From: DASXHD01 sp036488725
GTDB lineage: Bacteria > Myxococcota_A > Polyangia > Polyangiales > Polyangiaceae
Assembly (NCBI GenBank): GCA_036488725.1
Contig: DASXHD010000058.1
Coordinates: 13,304-77,303, forward strand
Reading direction: 5' to 3'
Length of the DNA stretch: 64,000 bases
Positions 15,053 to 23,687 of the stretch are shown piece after piece (positions within the stretch are counted from its first letter, which is position 1; each line of letters starts with the position of its first letter). The notes beneath the pieces are model-generated. The model saw nothing but the letters and a program-made list of their open reading frames with translations. It was not told the origin of the DNA and did no database searches. The position numbers were made by a program, and so were the translations under genes.

Positions 15053-16427
15053 GCATCTTCACCATCACGATCTTCGCGACGTGCGCGTAGATGATGACGC
15101 CGATCGTGTCGACGAGGCTCGCGATGAACGGCGTCGAGCTCGTCGCCGGGTCGATGCCGAAGCGCTTGAGAATGAGCGGCAGCATCGACCCGATCGTGCA
15201 GCCCGACACGATGATGAAGAAGACGGTGATGCCGACCGTCAGCGCGAAGAGCGACGTCTGATCCGGGTACATGAGCACGCGGCCGATCGCGATGACCGCG
15301 ATGATCGAGCCGAGCACGCCGCCCATCGCGAGCTCGCGCAAGAGAATGCGCCACCAATCGCGCAGCTTGATTTCGCCGATGGCCAAGCCGCGGATGACGA
15401 GCGTCGAGCTCTGCGAGCCGGAGTTGCCGCCCGCCGAGATGAGGAGCGGCACGTAGAGGAGCGCGCTTGTCACCGCCTCCATGATCGCCTGGTAATGGCG
15501 CAGCGCGGTCTGCGTGAAGAACTCTTCGAAGAAGAGAATGATGAGCCAGCCGGCGCGCTTCTTGATGAAGCTGAAGAAGCTCGTCTGGAAATACGGCACG
15601 TCGAGCGGCTCGACGCCGCCGAGCTTCTGCACGTCCTCGGTCTGCTCGGCGGTGAGGACGTCGACGATGTCGTCGATCGTGATCATGCCGTGAAAGACGC
15701 CTTTGTCGTCGACGACCGGGACCGCGGCGAGGTCGTACTTCGCCATCATGCGCGCGACCTCTTCTTGGTCGGTCAGCGGCGCGACGGTGATGAGGTTGGT
15801 TCGCGCGACGTCGTCGATGTTGTCGGTCACCTCGGCGGCGACGAGCTCGCGGATCGACGCGAGACCCGAGAGCCGGTCGGCCTCGTTCATGACGTACACG
15901 TTGTAGATCGGCGAGTCGGCGTTCTCTTTGACGAACGCTTTGACGGCGGCGAGCGCGCCGCCGACGGTCGAATGCGGGCGCACGGACACGTATTTCGTCG
16001 TCATCAAGTGCCCGGCGGCGGTGTCCGGGTACTTTTCGATTTCGCGGACTTCTTCGGCCGCTTCGGGGTCGGCGCGCTCGAGTCGCTCGAAGACCTGATC
16101 GCCGAGCGCGGGCGGGAGCACCGAGAAGAGGTCGGCGCGATCGTCCGGCTCCATCTCGCTCGCGATGCGCGCGACGCTCTCGGCGGGCATCGCGACGGCG
16201 AGCTCTTGCTGCTCGTGATCTTCGAGACGCTCGAAGATCGGCGCCGCTTCGTCGGCGGGCAAGACCTGCGACAAAAGCTTGCTCGCGTCCTCGGGCTCGA
16301 GCGACGCGACGAGGTCGGCGAGGTCCTCGGGGTGCAATTCCAGCTCTTCGAGCAGCGCACGCAGCTCGGCCGGATCCTCTTTCAGGATCTCTTTGATGTC
16401 GGGGCCGAGGAGCGGTCCGATTCGCAT
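15024..16427 (-). CDS. mgtE: Magnesium transporter MgtE
   Basis: A 467-residue protein of normal MgtE length. Residues 1-130 form the acidic N domain (ALLEELELHPEDLADLV, PEDASKLL, DEAAPIFERL). Residues about 130-255 hold two CBS domains (SPIYNVYVMNEADRL, AAVPVVDDKGVFHGMITIDD). The last 190 residues have five membrane spans, including the pore signature SAGGNSGSQSSTL. Members of this family carry Mg2+ into the cell and are gated by cytoplasmic Mg2+ at the N and CBS domains. The 58 bases upstream, before the next gene, hold no M-box-like leader that I can see. Confidence 0.97.
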   Translation of the reverse strand: MRIGPLLGPDIKEILKEDPAELRALLEELELHPEDLADLVASLEPEDASKLLSQVLPADEAAPIFERLEDHEQQELAVAMPAESVARIASEMEPDDRADLFSVLPPALGDQVFERLERADPEAAEEVREIEKYPDTAAGHLMTTKYVSVRPHSTVGGALAAVKAFVKENADSPIYNVYVMNEADRLSGLASIRELVAAEVTDNIDDVARTNLITVAPLTDQEEVARMMAKYDLAAVPVVDDKGVFHGMITIDDIVDVLTAEQTEDVQKLGGVEPLDVPYFQTSFFSFIKKRAGWLIILFFEEFFTQTALRHYQAIMEAVTSALLYVPLLISAGGNSGSQSSTLVIRGLAIGEIKLRDWWRILLRELAMGGVLGSIIAVIAIGRVLMYPDQTSLFALTVGITVFFIIVSGCTIGSMLPLILKRFGIDPATSSTPFIASLVDTIGVIIYAHVAKIVMVKMLTQALGHAP

Positions 16428-16485
16428 GGGAGTCCCGGAAAGTGCCGGTCTCTATACGCCCGCGCGCGCGCGCCGGGAACCCTTT

Positions 16486-16959
16486 TCAGCGCGCGACGCC
16501 CGGATAAGTGGCGGGCGCGAAGACGGTCGCCGTCGCGCCGCGCGGCAGCGGGATCTCGTCACGCGTCCGCGCGAGATCGATCCGCCCGTAATCGCGCGCG
16601 ATGAGGACGATGGTCGCCGGCTCGACGCGAACCGTCGCCGTCGCGGTGCCCTCTTCGCCTTTGCATTCGACGACCAAATCGGCGGAAGCGTCGGTCGCGC
16701 CGCGCCCGCACGTGTACGGAAACGGAACGGTGAAGAGCTTCTTTTGCAGGCCGAGCGCCGGAACGACGAGCATCGCGGTCACAGCCTTCGAGCCGTAGCC
16801 CGGGTCGTCGCCCTCCTGAAATTCGATGCGCACGTCGACGTTCGCCGCCGACGGATGCGGAGACGGAGTCGGATTCGGAGACGGAGTCGGACTCGGAGAC
16901 GGAGTCGGCAGCGGGTCGACGCACGCGAGCGCGAAGACGATGAATACGAGCCGCTTCAT
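16486..16959 (-). CDS. Small secreted protein, probable lipoprotein, with Pro/Ser/Thr repeat
   Basis: A 157-residue protein whose start overlaps the stop of the upstream sulfatase-like gene (ATGA). The N-terminus MKRLVFIVFALACVDP is a signal peptide with a probable lipobox Cys at residue 13, followed by a TPSPSPTPSPNPTPSP low-complexity linker (encoded around 16860-16915). The mature domain (about 115 residues) has no recognised family. As the last gene of the ykgJ-sulfatase operon it may be an envelope accessory; function unknown. Confidence 0.75.
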   Translation of the reverse strand: MKRLVFIVFALACVDPLPTPSPSPTPSPNPTPSPHPSAANVDVRIEFQEGDDPGYGSKAVTAMLVVPALGLQKKLFTVPFPYTCGRGATDASADLVVECKGEEGTATATVRVEPATIVLIARDYGRIDLARTRDEIPLPRGATATVFAPATYPGVAR

Positions 16960-19703
16960 TTCTTGGTGGGCCCGTGGGCGTAGCCCCACTCGCGGAGCAG
17001 GCGATCCATCTCTGCGCCGGCGCCCGCGTTCGAGTGGCTGCCGCCTTCGTCGTCGTGGGCGCTCGCTTGCTCGCGAACGACGAAGAGCCCGAGATCGCGA
17101 GACGCATCGATCGTCGGAAGCGCGTGCGCGAAGGCGAGCTCGCGCGATTCTTCGGACGAGAGACCGCTCGCGACGCGCGCGTCGAAGAGGCCGAACGGGC
17201 CGGCGAAGACCGACTGCTCCGGCCACGGTTGATCGTCGAGAAAGAGCTGCCACGTGACGTCGGCCGTCGGCGGCGTCGGGATGACGTCGATGCCGACCGG
17301 CGCGTCCGCCGGCGTGGTGAGCGCGATCTCGAGCGTCGGTCCGTTCGCGACGACGGCTTGCCGCGGAACGCCGACGGGCTCCCAAGTGAGCGTCGTCCCC
17401 GGCGCGAACGCGATGTGACCCGACACGCGATGCGCCGCGCCCGCGCCGGCGAATCGAAATCGAAGCCGCGGAGGCCCAGAATCCAGGCTCGGAATACTTG
17501 TATTCTGCACGGTTTGAGCCGGCCGCGTGGGCGCGACCGACGCGTGCGTTCCGGCGACGACAAAGTTTTTCTTCGCGGCGGCGAGACGCGCGCGCATCTC
17601 CTCCATCACGTCGGGGTGCGACTGCGCGACGTTCTTCCGCTCGCCGGGATCGGTGTCGAGATCGAAGAGCTCCTCGGCGACGGTCATGCACTTTTCTTCG
17701 TCGCCCGTATGCGCGTGGAAGCATCGCGTCTGCGAGAGGCCTTCGCGGAAGATGGCGCGCCAATGCCCCGAGATGAGCCCGCGCGTGCCGCGGCCTTCGC
17801 TCAAGACCACGCGCTCGTCCGGCTCCTTTTCGCCGCGCACGAGCGGCATCATCGAGCGGCCGCTCATCTTCGCGGGAATTTCCTGACCGACGAGCTCGAG
17901 GATCGTCGGCGCGATGTCGACGTTGCGCACGCGCGCCTTCACCTCGTGGTCCGCGGGGAGCACGCCGGGGAGCGACATCAAGATCGGGATCTTCGTCGTC
18001 TCCTCGTAGTTGGTGACCGCGTGATGGAAGCGAATCGGCATGTTATCGAGCTTCGAGATCCCGTCGTGCGCGGCCGAGAGTGTCTCGCCGTGGTCGGCGG
18101 TGAGGATGACGAGCGTGTTCTTGCGAATGCCGAGGACGTCGAGCTCGTGCATCAAGACGCCGATCGCTTCGTCGTCCTTCGAGGCCTCGGCCATGTACTT
18201 GCGCACTTGCGGGTCTGCGGGGCCGCCGTGCTTTTCGTCGGGCACCGCGTCGTAAAACCGCTGCGGCGGCTCGAGCGGCTCGTGCGGCGAGTTGTAGTTG
18301 CAGAATGCAAAGAATCGCGTGTCCTTGTTTTTCTCGAGCCAAGCGACTGCGTCGCGCGTGATCTCGCCGGTGTCTTTCGTTCGATAGCGATGGTCGTCGA
18401 CGCGCTCGAAGCCCATGTCGACGCCGACCGCGGCGTAGCCGATCATGAAATAGTTGTTCACGAAGGCGCGCGTCGCGACGCCCGCGCGGCGCAAGAGCAG
18501 CGGCAAAAGCGGTGGGTCCTCCCGGTAATACGAGGCTGCTTCGGTCGGCGGCAAAACCCACGGGAGCGGATCGAGGCCGAGCTCGGTCGAGCGCTCGCCC
18601 GAGAGCATCGAGAGCGTGCCGGGCCGCGTCCACGAGCCGCCCGAGTAGGCGTGCGTGAAGCGGACGCCGCTCTTGGCGATGGCGTCGAGGTTCGGCGTGA
18701 TGCCAGGAATTTTCGGGAGGAGCGCGTCGAGCGGCGGGAGCGGCGCGGCGAGCTTTTTCTTGTCCTCGTCGTCGTCGTGCATCGACGCGATGACGTCCGG
18801 GCGGAGCGCGTCGACGACGATGAAGAGGACGTTGTATCCGGCCTTGGTCGGCTGATGCGCGCGGATCTCGGGGTTGCCCCAGAGCGCGAGCGAGAGGCCG
18901 CTCTGACCTTCGGCTTCGGAAGGCGGCGTCGGTGCGCCCGCGTCGGCGTCGGCTCTCGGCTCGCGATGACGCGCGGGGCGAGGCTCGTTTTCTTTTCGCG
19001 CGTCGGCGCGCGTCGCGAGCTCGAGCTCGATCGACTGCCCGGCGAACGCCGAGAGATCGACGCTCTCGTCGTCGATCCAGTGCGCCGATTGCTCGGGCAA
19101 AAAACGTTTTTCGTACGGCGTCGATTTTTGTCCGCGCGCGTCGGTGATCGACACGGTGAAGATCGTCGCGTCGCCGCTTTCGTTCGCGGTGCCCGGCGAA
19201 AAAACGAATTTCGCGTTCGACGGCACGGTCATCCGAAAGTCGATCGACGCCGGCGTCGGCGCGAAGATCGCCTCGCGTTCGTCGAAGCTCCCTTCGCTCA
19301 TGTTCCAGACGCGCGCGTCGGGCGTCCAGCGTTTGCCCGACCCCGTCGGCACCGACCACTGCACGACCGTCGCGCTCGTTCGCAGCGCGATGCTCGTCGT
19401 GATCTTCTTCGCCTCGGCCGACAAGTCGTGAAACGCGAGCGGCATCTTCCGCCAGTGGGTCGCGATCGCCCACGTCCCGCGCTGGAGATTGGGCATCGTC
19501 ACGTGCGCCCCGTCGAGCATGTCGACCAAGTGCGTGACGACCTCGTCCGCCCGCGCCGCCGCGACCGCGCTGGTCGTCGTCGTCGTCGCGACCGTCGCCA
19601 TCGGCGCCGCATGGCGCCCGTCGGCGCCCCCGCCAAAACGATACGCGGCCCACGCCGCGCAGCACGCGACCCCCGCCACGGCCACCCGTCCACTCAAAGC
19701 CAT
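16956..19703 (-). CDS. Sulfatase-like (alkaline phosphatase superfamily) protein with Thr at the nucleophile position
   Basis: A 915-residue exported protein with an N-terminal signal anchor. About 280 residues of beta-rich domain precede the catalytic domain (about 300-690): LFIVVDALRPDVI for the first metal Asp, SWTRPGTLSMLSG around the nucleophile, and LTADHGETLS for further metal ligands. The sulfatase nucleophile is normally Cys or Ser (CxPSR) converted to formylglycine; here the aligned residue is Thr359 and the PSR triad is PGT, so formylglycine chemistry is not expected. A phosphodiester or phosphotransfer role is possible. After about residue 720 there is a further Pro/Asp-containing domain. 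It is 13 bases downstream of its paralogue. Confidence 0.85.
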   Translation of the reverse strand: MALSGRVAVAGVACCAAWAAYRFGGGADGRHAAPMATVATTTTTSAVAAARADEVVTHLVDMLDGAHVTMPNLQRGTWAIATHWRKMPLAFHDLSAEAKKITTSIALRTSATVVQWSVPTGSGKRWTPDARVWNMSEGSFDEREAIFAPTPASIDFRMTVPSNAKFVFSPGTANESGDATIFTVSITDARGQKSTPYEKRFLPEQSAHWIDDESVDLSAFAGQSIELELATRADARKENEPRPARHREPRADADAGAPTPPSEAEGQSGLSLALWGNPEIRAHQPTKAGYNVLFIVVDALRPDVIASMHDDDEDKKKLAAPLPPLDALLPKIPGITPNLDAIAKSGVRFTHAYSGGSWTRPGTLSMLSGERSTELGLDPLPWVLPPTEAASYYREDPPLLPLLLRRAGVATRAFVNNYFMIGYAAVGVDMGFERVDDHRYRTKDTGEITRDAVAWLEKNKDTRFFAFCNYNSPHEPLEPPQRFYDAVPDEKHGGPADPQVRKYMAEASKDDEAIGVLMHELDVLGIRKNTLVILTADHGETLSAAHDGISKLDNMPIRFHHAVTNYEETTKIPILMSLPGVLPADHEVKARVRNVDIAPTILELVGQEIPAKMSGRSMMPLVRGEKEPDERVVLSEGRGTRGLISGHWRAIFREGLSQTRCFHAHTGDEEKCMTVAEELFDLDTDPGERKNVAQSHPDVMEEMRARLAAAKKNFVVAGTHASVAPTRPAQTVQNTSIPSLDSGPPRLRFRFAGAGAAHRVSGHIAFAPGTTLTWEPVGVPRQAVVANGPTLEIALTTPADAPVGIDVIPTPPTADVTWQLFLDDQPWPEQSVFAGPFGLFDARVASGLSSEESRELAFAHALPTIDASRDLGLFVVREQASAHDDEGGSHSNAGAGAEMDRLLREWGYAHGPTKK

Positions 19704-19716
19704 CGGCCGCTTCCTC

Positions 19717-21894
19717 TCATGGGATTCTCAGCGCCGAGGTGTCTGTCGTGGTGGCGGCGGGGGCGTCGCGGGGGACGAGGAAACCGCCGCGTTCGACCAT
19801 GCGCGTGTCTTCGAGCATCCATTGCCAGAGCGCGCCCTTCATCGCGTTCACCACGTCGGGGTGCGCGGCGGCGACGTCGTGGATTTCGCCCGGGTCCTCC
19901 ACGGTGTCCCAAAGCATGTACTTTGCACCTTTTCGCGTCGGCGCGTAGACGAGCTTCCAGCGCGCGTCGCGCACCATGCGGTGGCGCGCGACGGTCGTCA
20001 CGTCCTCGACGTCTTTGCGGAGGACCAGCTCGTCGTGGTGGCGCGTGTCGACCTCGGTGAGACGCGTGAGGTTCGGGTAGGGCAGGCGGAGCTCGTCGGG
20101 CAGGGCGGGGACGTCGCCCATCCAGAGCTCGGTTTCGGCGTAGGCGCGCTCGTCGGGCGTCGGTTTGCCGTCGAGCGCGGGCGCGATCGAAATGCCGTCG
20201 AGATCGTGCGGCGGCGCGACGCCGGTGAGATCGTAGAGCGTCGCGGCGAGGTCGACGTCGCGCACGACGCGCCCGTCGCGGCGTCCGCCCGCGCGCCGCG
20301 GGTCCACGATGACGAGCGGCACGTGCGTGCCTTCGTCGCCGAAGAGGTGATCTCCGTGGCCCTGGCCGTGACCGTTGTCGAAGAGTGTCTCGCCGTGATC
20401 GGCGGTGACGATCAAGATCGTGTCGTCGCGCAAACCGTCGCGATCGATCTCGGCGAGGAGTCGCGCGGCCGCGTCGTCGATGCTCGTGATCGCGCCGTCG
20501 TAGAGCGCGCGCACTTGTTTGACGTCGGCGTCGTCGAGCGGCGCCTCGCCTCCGAGGCCGACGGGCTTGTCGTATTTGAATCGCCCGCGATACCGCGGAT
20601 CGGTGTAGCGCGCGTAATACGGCGCGGGCGCGGCGTACGGGAAGTGCGCCGTGGAAAAGAAGACCGTGAGAAAAAATGGTTTTCCGCTGCGCGACAAATC
20701 CGAGAGCGTGCGCGACGCGTCGCTCTCGAGGAGGCTCGGGTCGGCCGCGACGTTCATCTCGCGAAGCACCGGAAAAATCGCGCGCCCGATGCGTGACTGC
20801 AAAACCGGAAGGAGTGGCGTCTGCCGCTCGAGCGCGCGCTGGCGCACGAGCTGATCGAAATCGAACGTCGGCACGAGCGTTTTTTCGAAGCCGAGATCGA
20901 TGCGCGAGAAAATGTCCCCGGCGTAGTCGCTCACGACCGCCGTCGCGTAGCCGGACTTCTTCAGGCGCTCGGGGAGCGCGTCGAAATCTTTCGCGCGGTC
21001 TTCCCAGCGCGGGAACATCGTGCGGATGCCGTGGTGATGCGGATGGCGCCCGGTGAGGATCGTGACCCACGACGGAAACGTTCGCGGGAGCGAGACGTAC
21101 GCGCGATCGAAGCGCGTGCCGCGCGCCGAGAGCGCCGAGAGGTGCGGCGCGACGCTCGTCGTCAAACGATCGGCGCGAAACGAATCGGCGGCGAGGATGA
21201 TGACGTTCGGTCTACCCGCGTGAGTGGCGGCGCGCGCGTTCGTCTCGCGCGGCCACAGCGAGCCGAGCATCACGAGCGGCAGCACGACGGCCGCGACGTT
21301 TCGCACGTCGCGCCGCGCGAAGAGATCGCCGATGCGACGCGGCCACGTGCGCCACGACGCTGGAGGCCCCGCGAGATACGCGATCGCGATCGCGACGCCG
21401 AGGGTCGCCGTGCCGCGCGCGCCGAGCACGTCGGTCGCGAGGATCTGCACGACACGCCGCACGCCGCCGCGCGCGTACCACGCGTCGGAATAGAGCTGCG
21501 GCGTCCGCGCCATCGCGTCGAGCACGAGCCACGCGTGGAGCACGACCAGCACGCCGAGCGCGCGGAGACCGAGCGCCGGCCCGCGCACGAGCGCGCGTCG
21601 CGCGAGGACCTGCCGGAGCTGCACGAGGAGCCCCGCGATCGTCCCGAGCACGAGTCCCACGGCGATCGCCGCCGCGCCGATCGCGAACGCGAGCGATCGG
21701 ATCTCGCCGCCGAATTGCCGCAAGACGAAGATGCCGACGTCGTGCGCTTGCGTGCCGAGCGCGGCGTCGCGATCTGCCACGATGGGCGCGCTCGACGCGA
21801 CGACGGTGAGCGCCAACAAGTAGAGCGCCCCGATGACCGAGGGCCGGAGGCACGCGAGGGCCCCCTTTTTCGCGGAGTACAGCGACCGCTTCAA
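19717..21894 (-). CDS. Membrane sulfatase-like protein with Thr nucleophile (phosphotransferase-like architecture)
   Basis: A 725-residue protein. The N-terminal about 220 residues contain about five hydrophobic spans, then a periplasmic catalytic domain: IILAADSFRAD, RTFPSWVTILTGRHPHHHGI (Thr272 at the nucleophile position), VTADHGETLFDNG, and DEGTHVPLVIV. The motif TFP...LTG..P..HGI is very close to that of nucleotide pyrophosphatase/phosphodiesterases, and a multi-span head plus periplasmic domain resembles EptA/LtaS-type phosphotransferases. Annotation as a sulfatase would therefore be misleading. Substrate unknown. Thirteen bases separate it from both operon neighbours. Confidence 0.88.
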   Translation of the reverse strand: MKRSLYSAKKGALACLRPSVIGALYLLALTVVASSAPIVADRDAALGTQAHDVGIFVLRQFGGEIRSLAFAIGAAAIAVGLVLGTIAGLLVQLRQVLARRALVRGPALGLRALGVLVVLHAWLVLDAMARTPQLYSDAWYARGGVRRVVQILATDVLGARGTATLGVAIAIAYLAGPPASWRTWPRRIGDLFARRDVRNVAAVVLPLVMLGSLWPRETNARAATHAGRPNVIILAADSFRADRLTTSVAPHLSALSARGTRFDRAYVSLPRTFPSWVTILTGRHPHHHGIRTMFPRWEDRAKDFDALPERLKKSGYATAVVSDYAGDIFSRIDLGFEKTLVPTFDFDQLVRQRALERQTPLLPVLQSRIGRAIFPVLREMNVAADPSLLESDASRTLSDLSRSGKPFFLTVFFSTAHFPYAAPAPYYARYTDPRYRGRFKYDKPVGLGGEAPLDDADVKQVRALYDGAITSIDDAAARLLAEIDRDGLRDDTILIVTADHGETLFDNGHGQGHGDHLFGDEGTHVPLVIVDPRRAGGRRDGRVVRDVDLAATLYDLTGVAPPHDLDGISIAPALDGKPTPDERAYAETELWMGDVPALPDELRLPYPNLTRLTEVDTRHHDELVLRKDVEDVTTVARHRMVRDARWKLVYAPTRKGAKYMLWDTVEDPGEIHDVAAAHPDVVNAMKGALWQWMLEDTRMVERGGFLVPRDAPAATTTDTSALRIP

Positions 21895-21907
21895 CGCCCG
21901 TAGATGC

Positions 21908-22351
21908 TTACTTCAATGCGAGCGCTTTGAGTAGCGGCCTCGGTCCCGCGTCGCGCGGAAATGCCCGCGCCGACAAATCGGCGATCTTGCGGGCGATCGC
22001 GCCGACCTCCGCGCGAGGCCATTTTCCCGGGCCCTCCGCGCGATCGCAAAAGTACGTGCGACAGCCGAACGGGCGGCTCGCGTAGACGCGGCAGCGCCCG
22101 TCGTCGCCGAGAAGCGGACAGCGGCGCGCTTCGACGAGCGGCAGCGAGCGCTTCAGCGGGCGCGCTTGGACGGCGTGCTCGAGCTCGGCGAGCTCGACTG
22201 CGTGGACGTAGGGCTCGCGCCCGGTTCGACCGAAATGGCAACAGTCCGTGCTCGCGGGGCATGTCCAAGATGCCACGAGCGCGTCGATTTCCGTGTAGAG
22301 TGCAAGTAACTCCGACCGGGCCGGATTTTTCTTCCACGGCGGGTGCGACAT
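21908..22351 (-). CDS. YkgJ-type cysteine-cluster protein
   Basis: A 147-residue cytoplasmic protein. Cysteines are grouped as CPASTDCCHFGRTG, CPLLGDDGRCRVYASRPFGC and TYFCDRAEG, the pattern of YkgJ/UPF0153 zinc- or iron-binding proteins (CxxxxxCC ... CPLL...CxxYxxRPxxC). The catalytic role of this family is unknown. It is the first gene of a four-gene minus operon ahead of two sulfatase-like genes, which suggests, without proof, that it helps mature or metallate an envelope enzyme. The start ATG at 22351 is divergent from a lipoprotein gene with a palindrome between. Confidence 0.88.
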   Translation of the reverse strand: MSHPPWKKNPARSELLALYTEIDALVASWTCPASTDCCHFGRTGREPYVHAVELAELEHAVQARPLKRSLPLVEARRCPLLGDDGRCRVYASRPFGCRTYFCDRAEGPGKWPRAEVGAIARKIADLSARAFPRDAGPRPLLKALALK

Positions 22352-22362
22352 CGACGCGACGA

Positions 22363-22374
22363 TAGCAGCTGCTA
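22363..22374. promoter_or_regulatory. Perfect 12-base palindrome in a divergent promoter
   Basis: The sequence TAGCAGCTGCTA is its own reverse complement and lies in the 33-base gap between the divergent starts of the YkgJ-type gene (22351) and the lipoprotein gene (22385). It could be an operator for a dimeric regulator. The flanking gap is too short to read both promoters with confidence, so this is a candidate only. Confidence 0.3.
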
Positions 22375-22384
22375 AGGTCCGCGC

Positions 22385-22930
22385 ATGACGAAGCCCACGC
22401 TCGAGCTGTTCGCCATCTTCGCGCTCCTCGCCAACGCCGCTTGCGGCGGCGGCACGACGAATCCGTCAGACGCTTCGACCGACTCGCCCGCCGACGTCGC
22501 GAAGCAAAACGACGGCGCGCTGCCCGGTCCGGACGGCGGGGACGACGGCGCGGGCCCGACGATCGATCCCGAGTGCACTGCGCCGACGACCGCGCCGAGC
22601 AACGGCTCGTGCGTCACCATCGACCTCGACGGCGGCATCGCGTGCAACCCGGTCACCAACGCGGGCTGCGACGTCGACGCGGGCGAGTCGTGCGACATCG
22701 GCGACGACGGCACCATCGCGTGCTTCCCGCCGCCGCCGCCGAACACGCAGCCGCTCTGCGCGACGTGCGACTCGAACACGCAGTGCATGCCGACGACCTC
22801 GTGCTGGCCCGCGGCGAGCAACTCGAACGGCTTGTGCATGCGATTCTGCTGCACCGACGCCGATTGCGGGGGTGGCCATTGCGACAAGACCACTTTCCAA
22901 ACTGACCCGCTCGGTCTTTGCGCGAAGTGA
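22385..22930 (+). CDS. Cys-rich lipoprotein with Asp-rich tether
   Basis: A 181-residue lipoprotein with signal peptide ending NAACGG and the tether DASTDSPADVAKQNDG. The mature domain has Cys-rich segments (CNPVTNAGCDVDAGESC, CATCDSNTQC, CMRFCCTDADCGGGHC), the last resembling short Cys-knot motifs. An AAGG lies shortly before the ATG as a weak Shine-Dalgarno. It is 13 bases ahead of the MBL-like gene on the same strand. Function unknown. Confidence 0.8.
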   Translation: MTKPTLELFAIFALLANAACGGGTTNPSDASTDSPADVAKQNDGALPGPDGGDDGAGPTIDPECTAPTTAPSNGSCVTIDLDGGIACNPVTNAGCDVDAGESCDIGDDGTIACFPPPPPNTQPLCATCDSNTQCMPTTSCWPAASNSNGLCMRFCCTDADCGGGHCDKTTFQTDPLGLCAK

Positions 22931-22943
22931 GTACGCTCGCGGG

Positions 22944-23687
22944 ATGGCACTCGTCGAACGGACACCTGCTCCCGCGCTCGCGCACGGCACCATCGAAGAA
23001 ATTTTTCCCGACATCCATTTCGTGACCGGCACGGTCGCGATGCCCGGCCCGGGCATCCGATTCAGCCGCAACATGACGATCGTGCGCGAGGGAAGAAACC
23101 TCGTGCTCGTGAACTCGGTGAGGCTCGACGACGCGGGCCTCGCCGCGCTCGACGCGCTTGGCAAAGTGACCGACGTGATTCGTCTCGCCGCGAACCACGG
23201 CATGGACGATCCGTTTTATCGAACGCGTTACGGCGCGAAGGTTTGGGCGGTGAAAGGCCAGCGCTACACCGCCGGCTTCGACACGAACGCCAAGGACGTC
23301 TACCTCGAGCCGGACGTCGAGATCGACGAGACGACGAAGCTCCCGATCGAGGGCGCCAAGCTCTACATGATTCACTCGAAGCCGCCCGAGGCGATGCTCC
23401 TCCTCGAGCGCCACGGCGGCACGATCGTGTCGGGCGATTGCCTGCAGCACTGGGACGCGCCCGACCCGTACTTCTCGTTCATGGCCAAGCTCATGATGAA
23501 GATGATGGGCTTCATCAAGCCGCACAACGTCGGCCCCGGCTGGCTGAAACAATGCAAGCCGCCGCAGGACGAGCTCCGAAAAATTCTCGATCTCGATTTC
23601 GCCAACGTGATGACCGCGCACGGCAAGCCGGTCGTCGGCGGCGCCCGCGAGAGCTACCGCGCGTCGATCGAGCGCGCGTCGACTTAG
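22944..23687 (+). CDS. Metallo-beta-lactamase-fold-like protein, metal site degenerate
   Basis: A 247-residue protein starting at ATG 22944. The layout of strand-rich N-terminus (FPDIHFVTGTVAMPGPGIRF, NMTIVREGRNLVLVNS) followed by VIRLAANHGMDDPFY and a conserved SGDCLQHW resembles MBL-fold hydrolases. The canonical HxHxDH is replaced by NHGMDD, so zinc binding and hydrolysis are doubtful. Near the end DFANVMTAHGKPVVG corresponds to the last His region. It converges with the FadL-like gene with a four-base overlap. Cytoplasmic; substrate unknown. Confidence 0.8.
   Translation: MALVERTPAPALAHGTIEEIFPDIHFVTGTVAMPGPGIRFSRNMTIVREGRNLVLVNSVRLDDAGLAALDALGKVTDVIRLAANHGMDDPFYRTRYGAKVWAVKGQRYTAGFDTNAKDVYLEPDVEIDETTKLPIEGAKLYMIHSKPPEAMLLLERHGGTIVSGDCLQHWDAPDPYFSFMAKLMMKMMGFIKPHNVGPGWLKQCKPPQDELRKILDLDFANVMTAHGKPVVGGARESYRASIERAST

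Noticed and set aside
16428..16485. M-box magnesium riboswitch ahead of mgtE
   Set aside because: The gap is only 58 bases and shows no M-box-like conserved elements.
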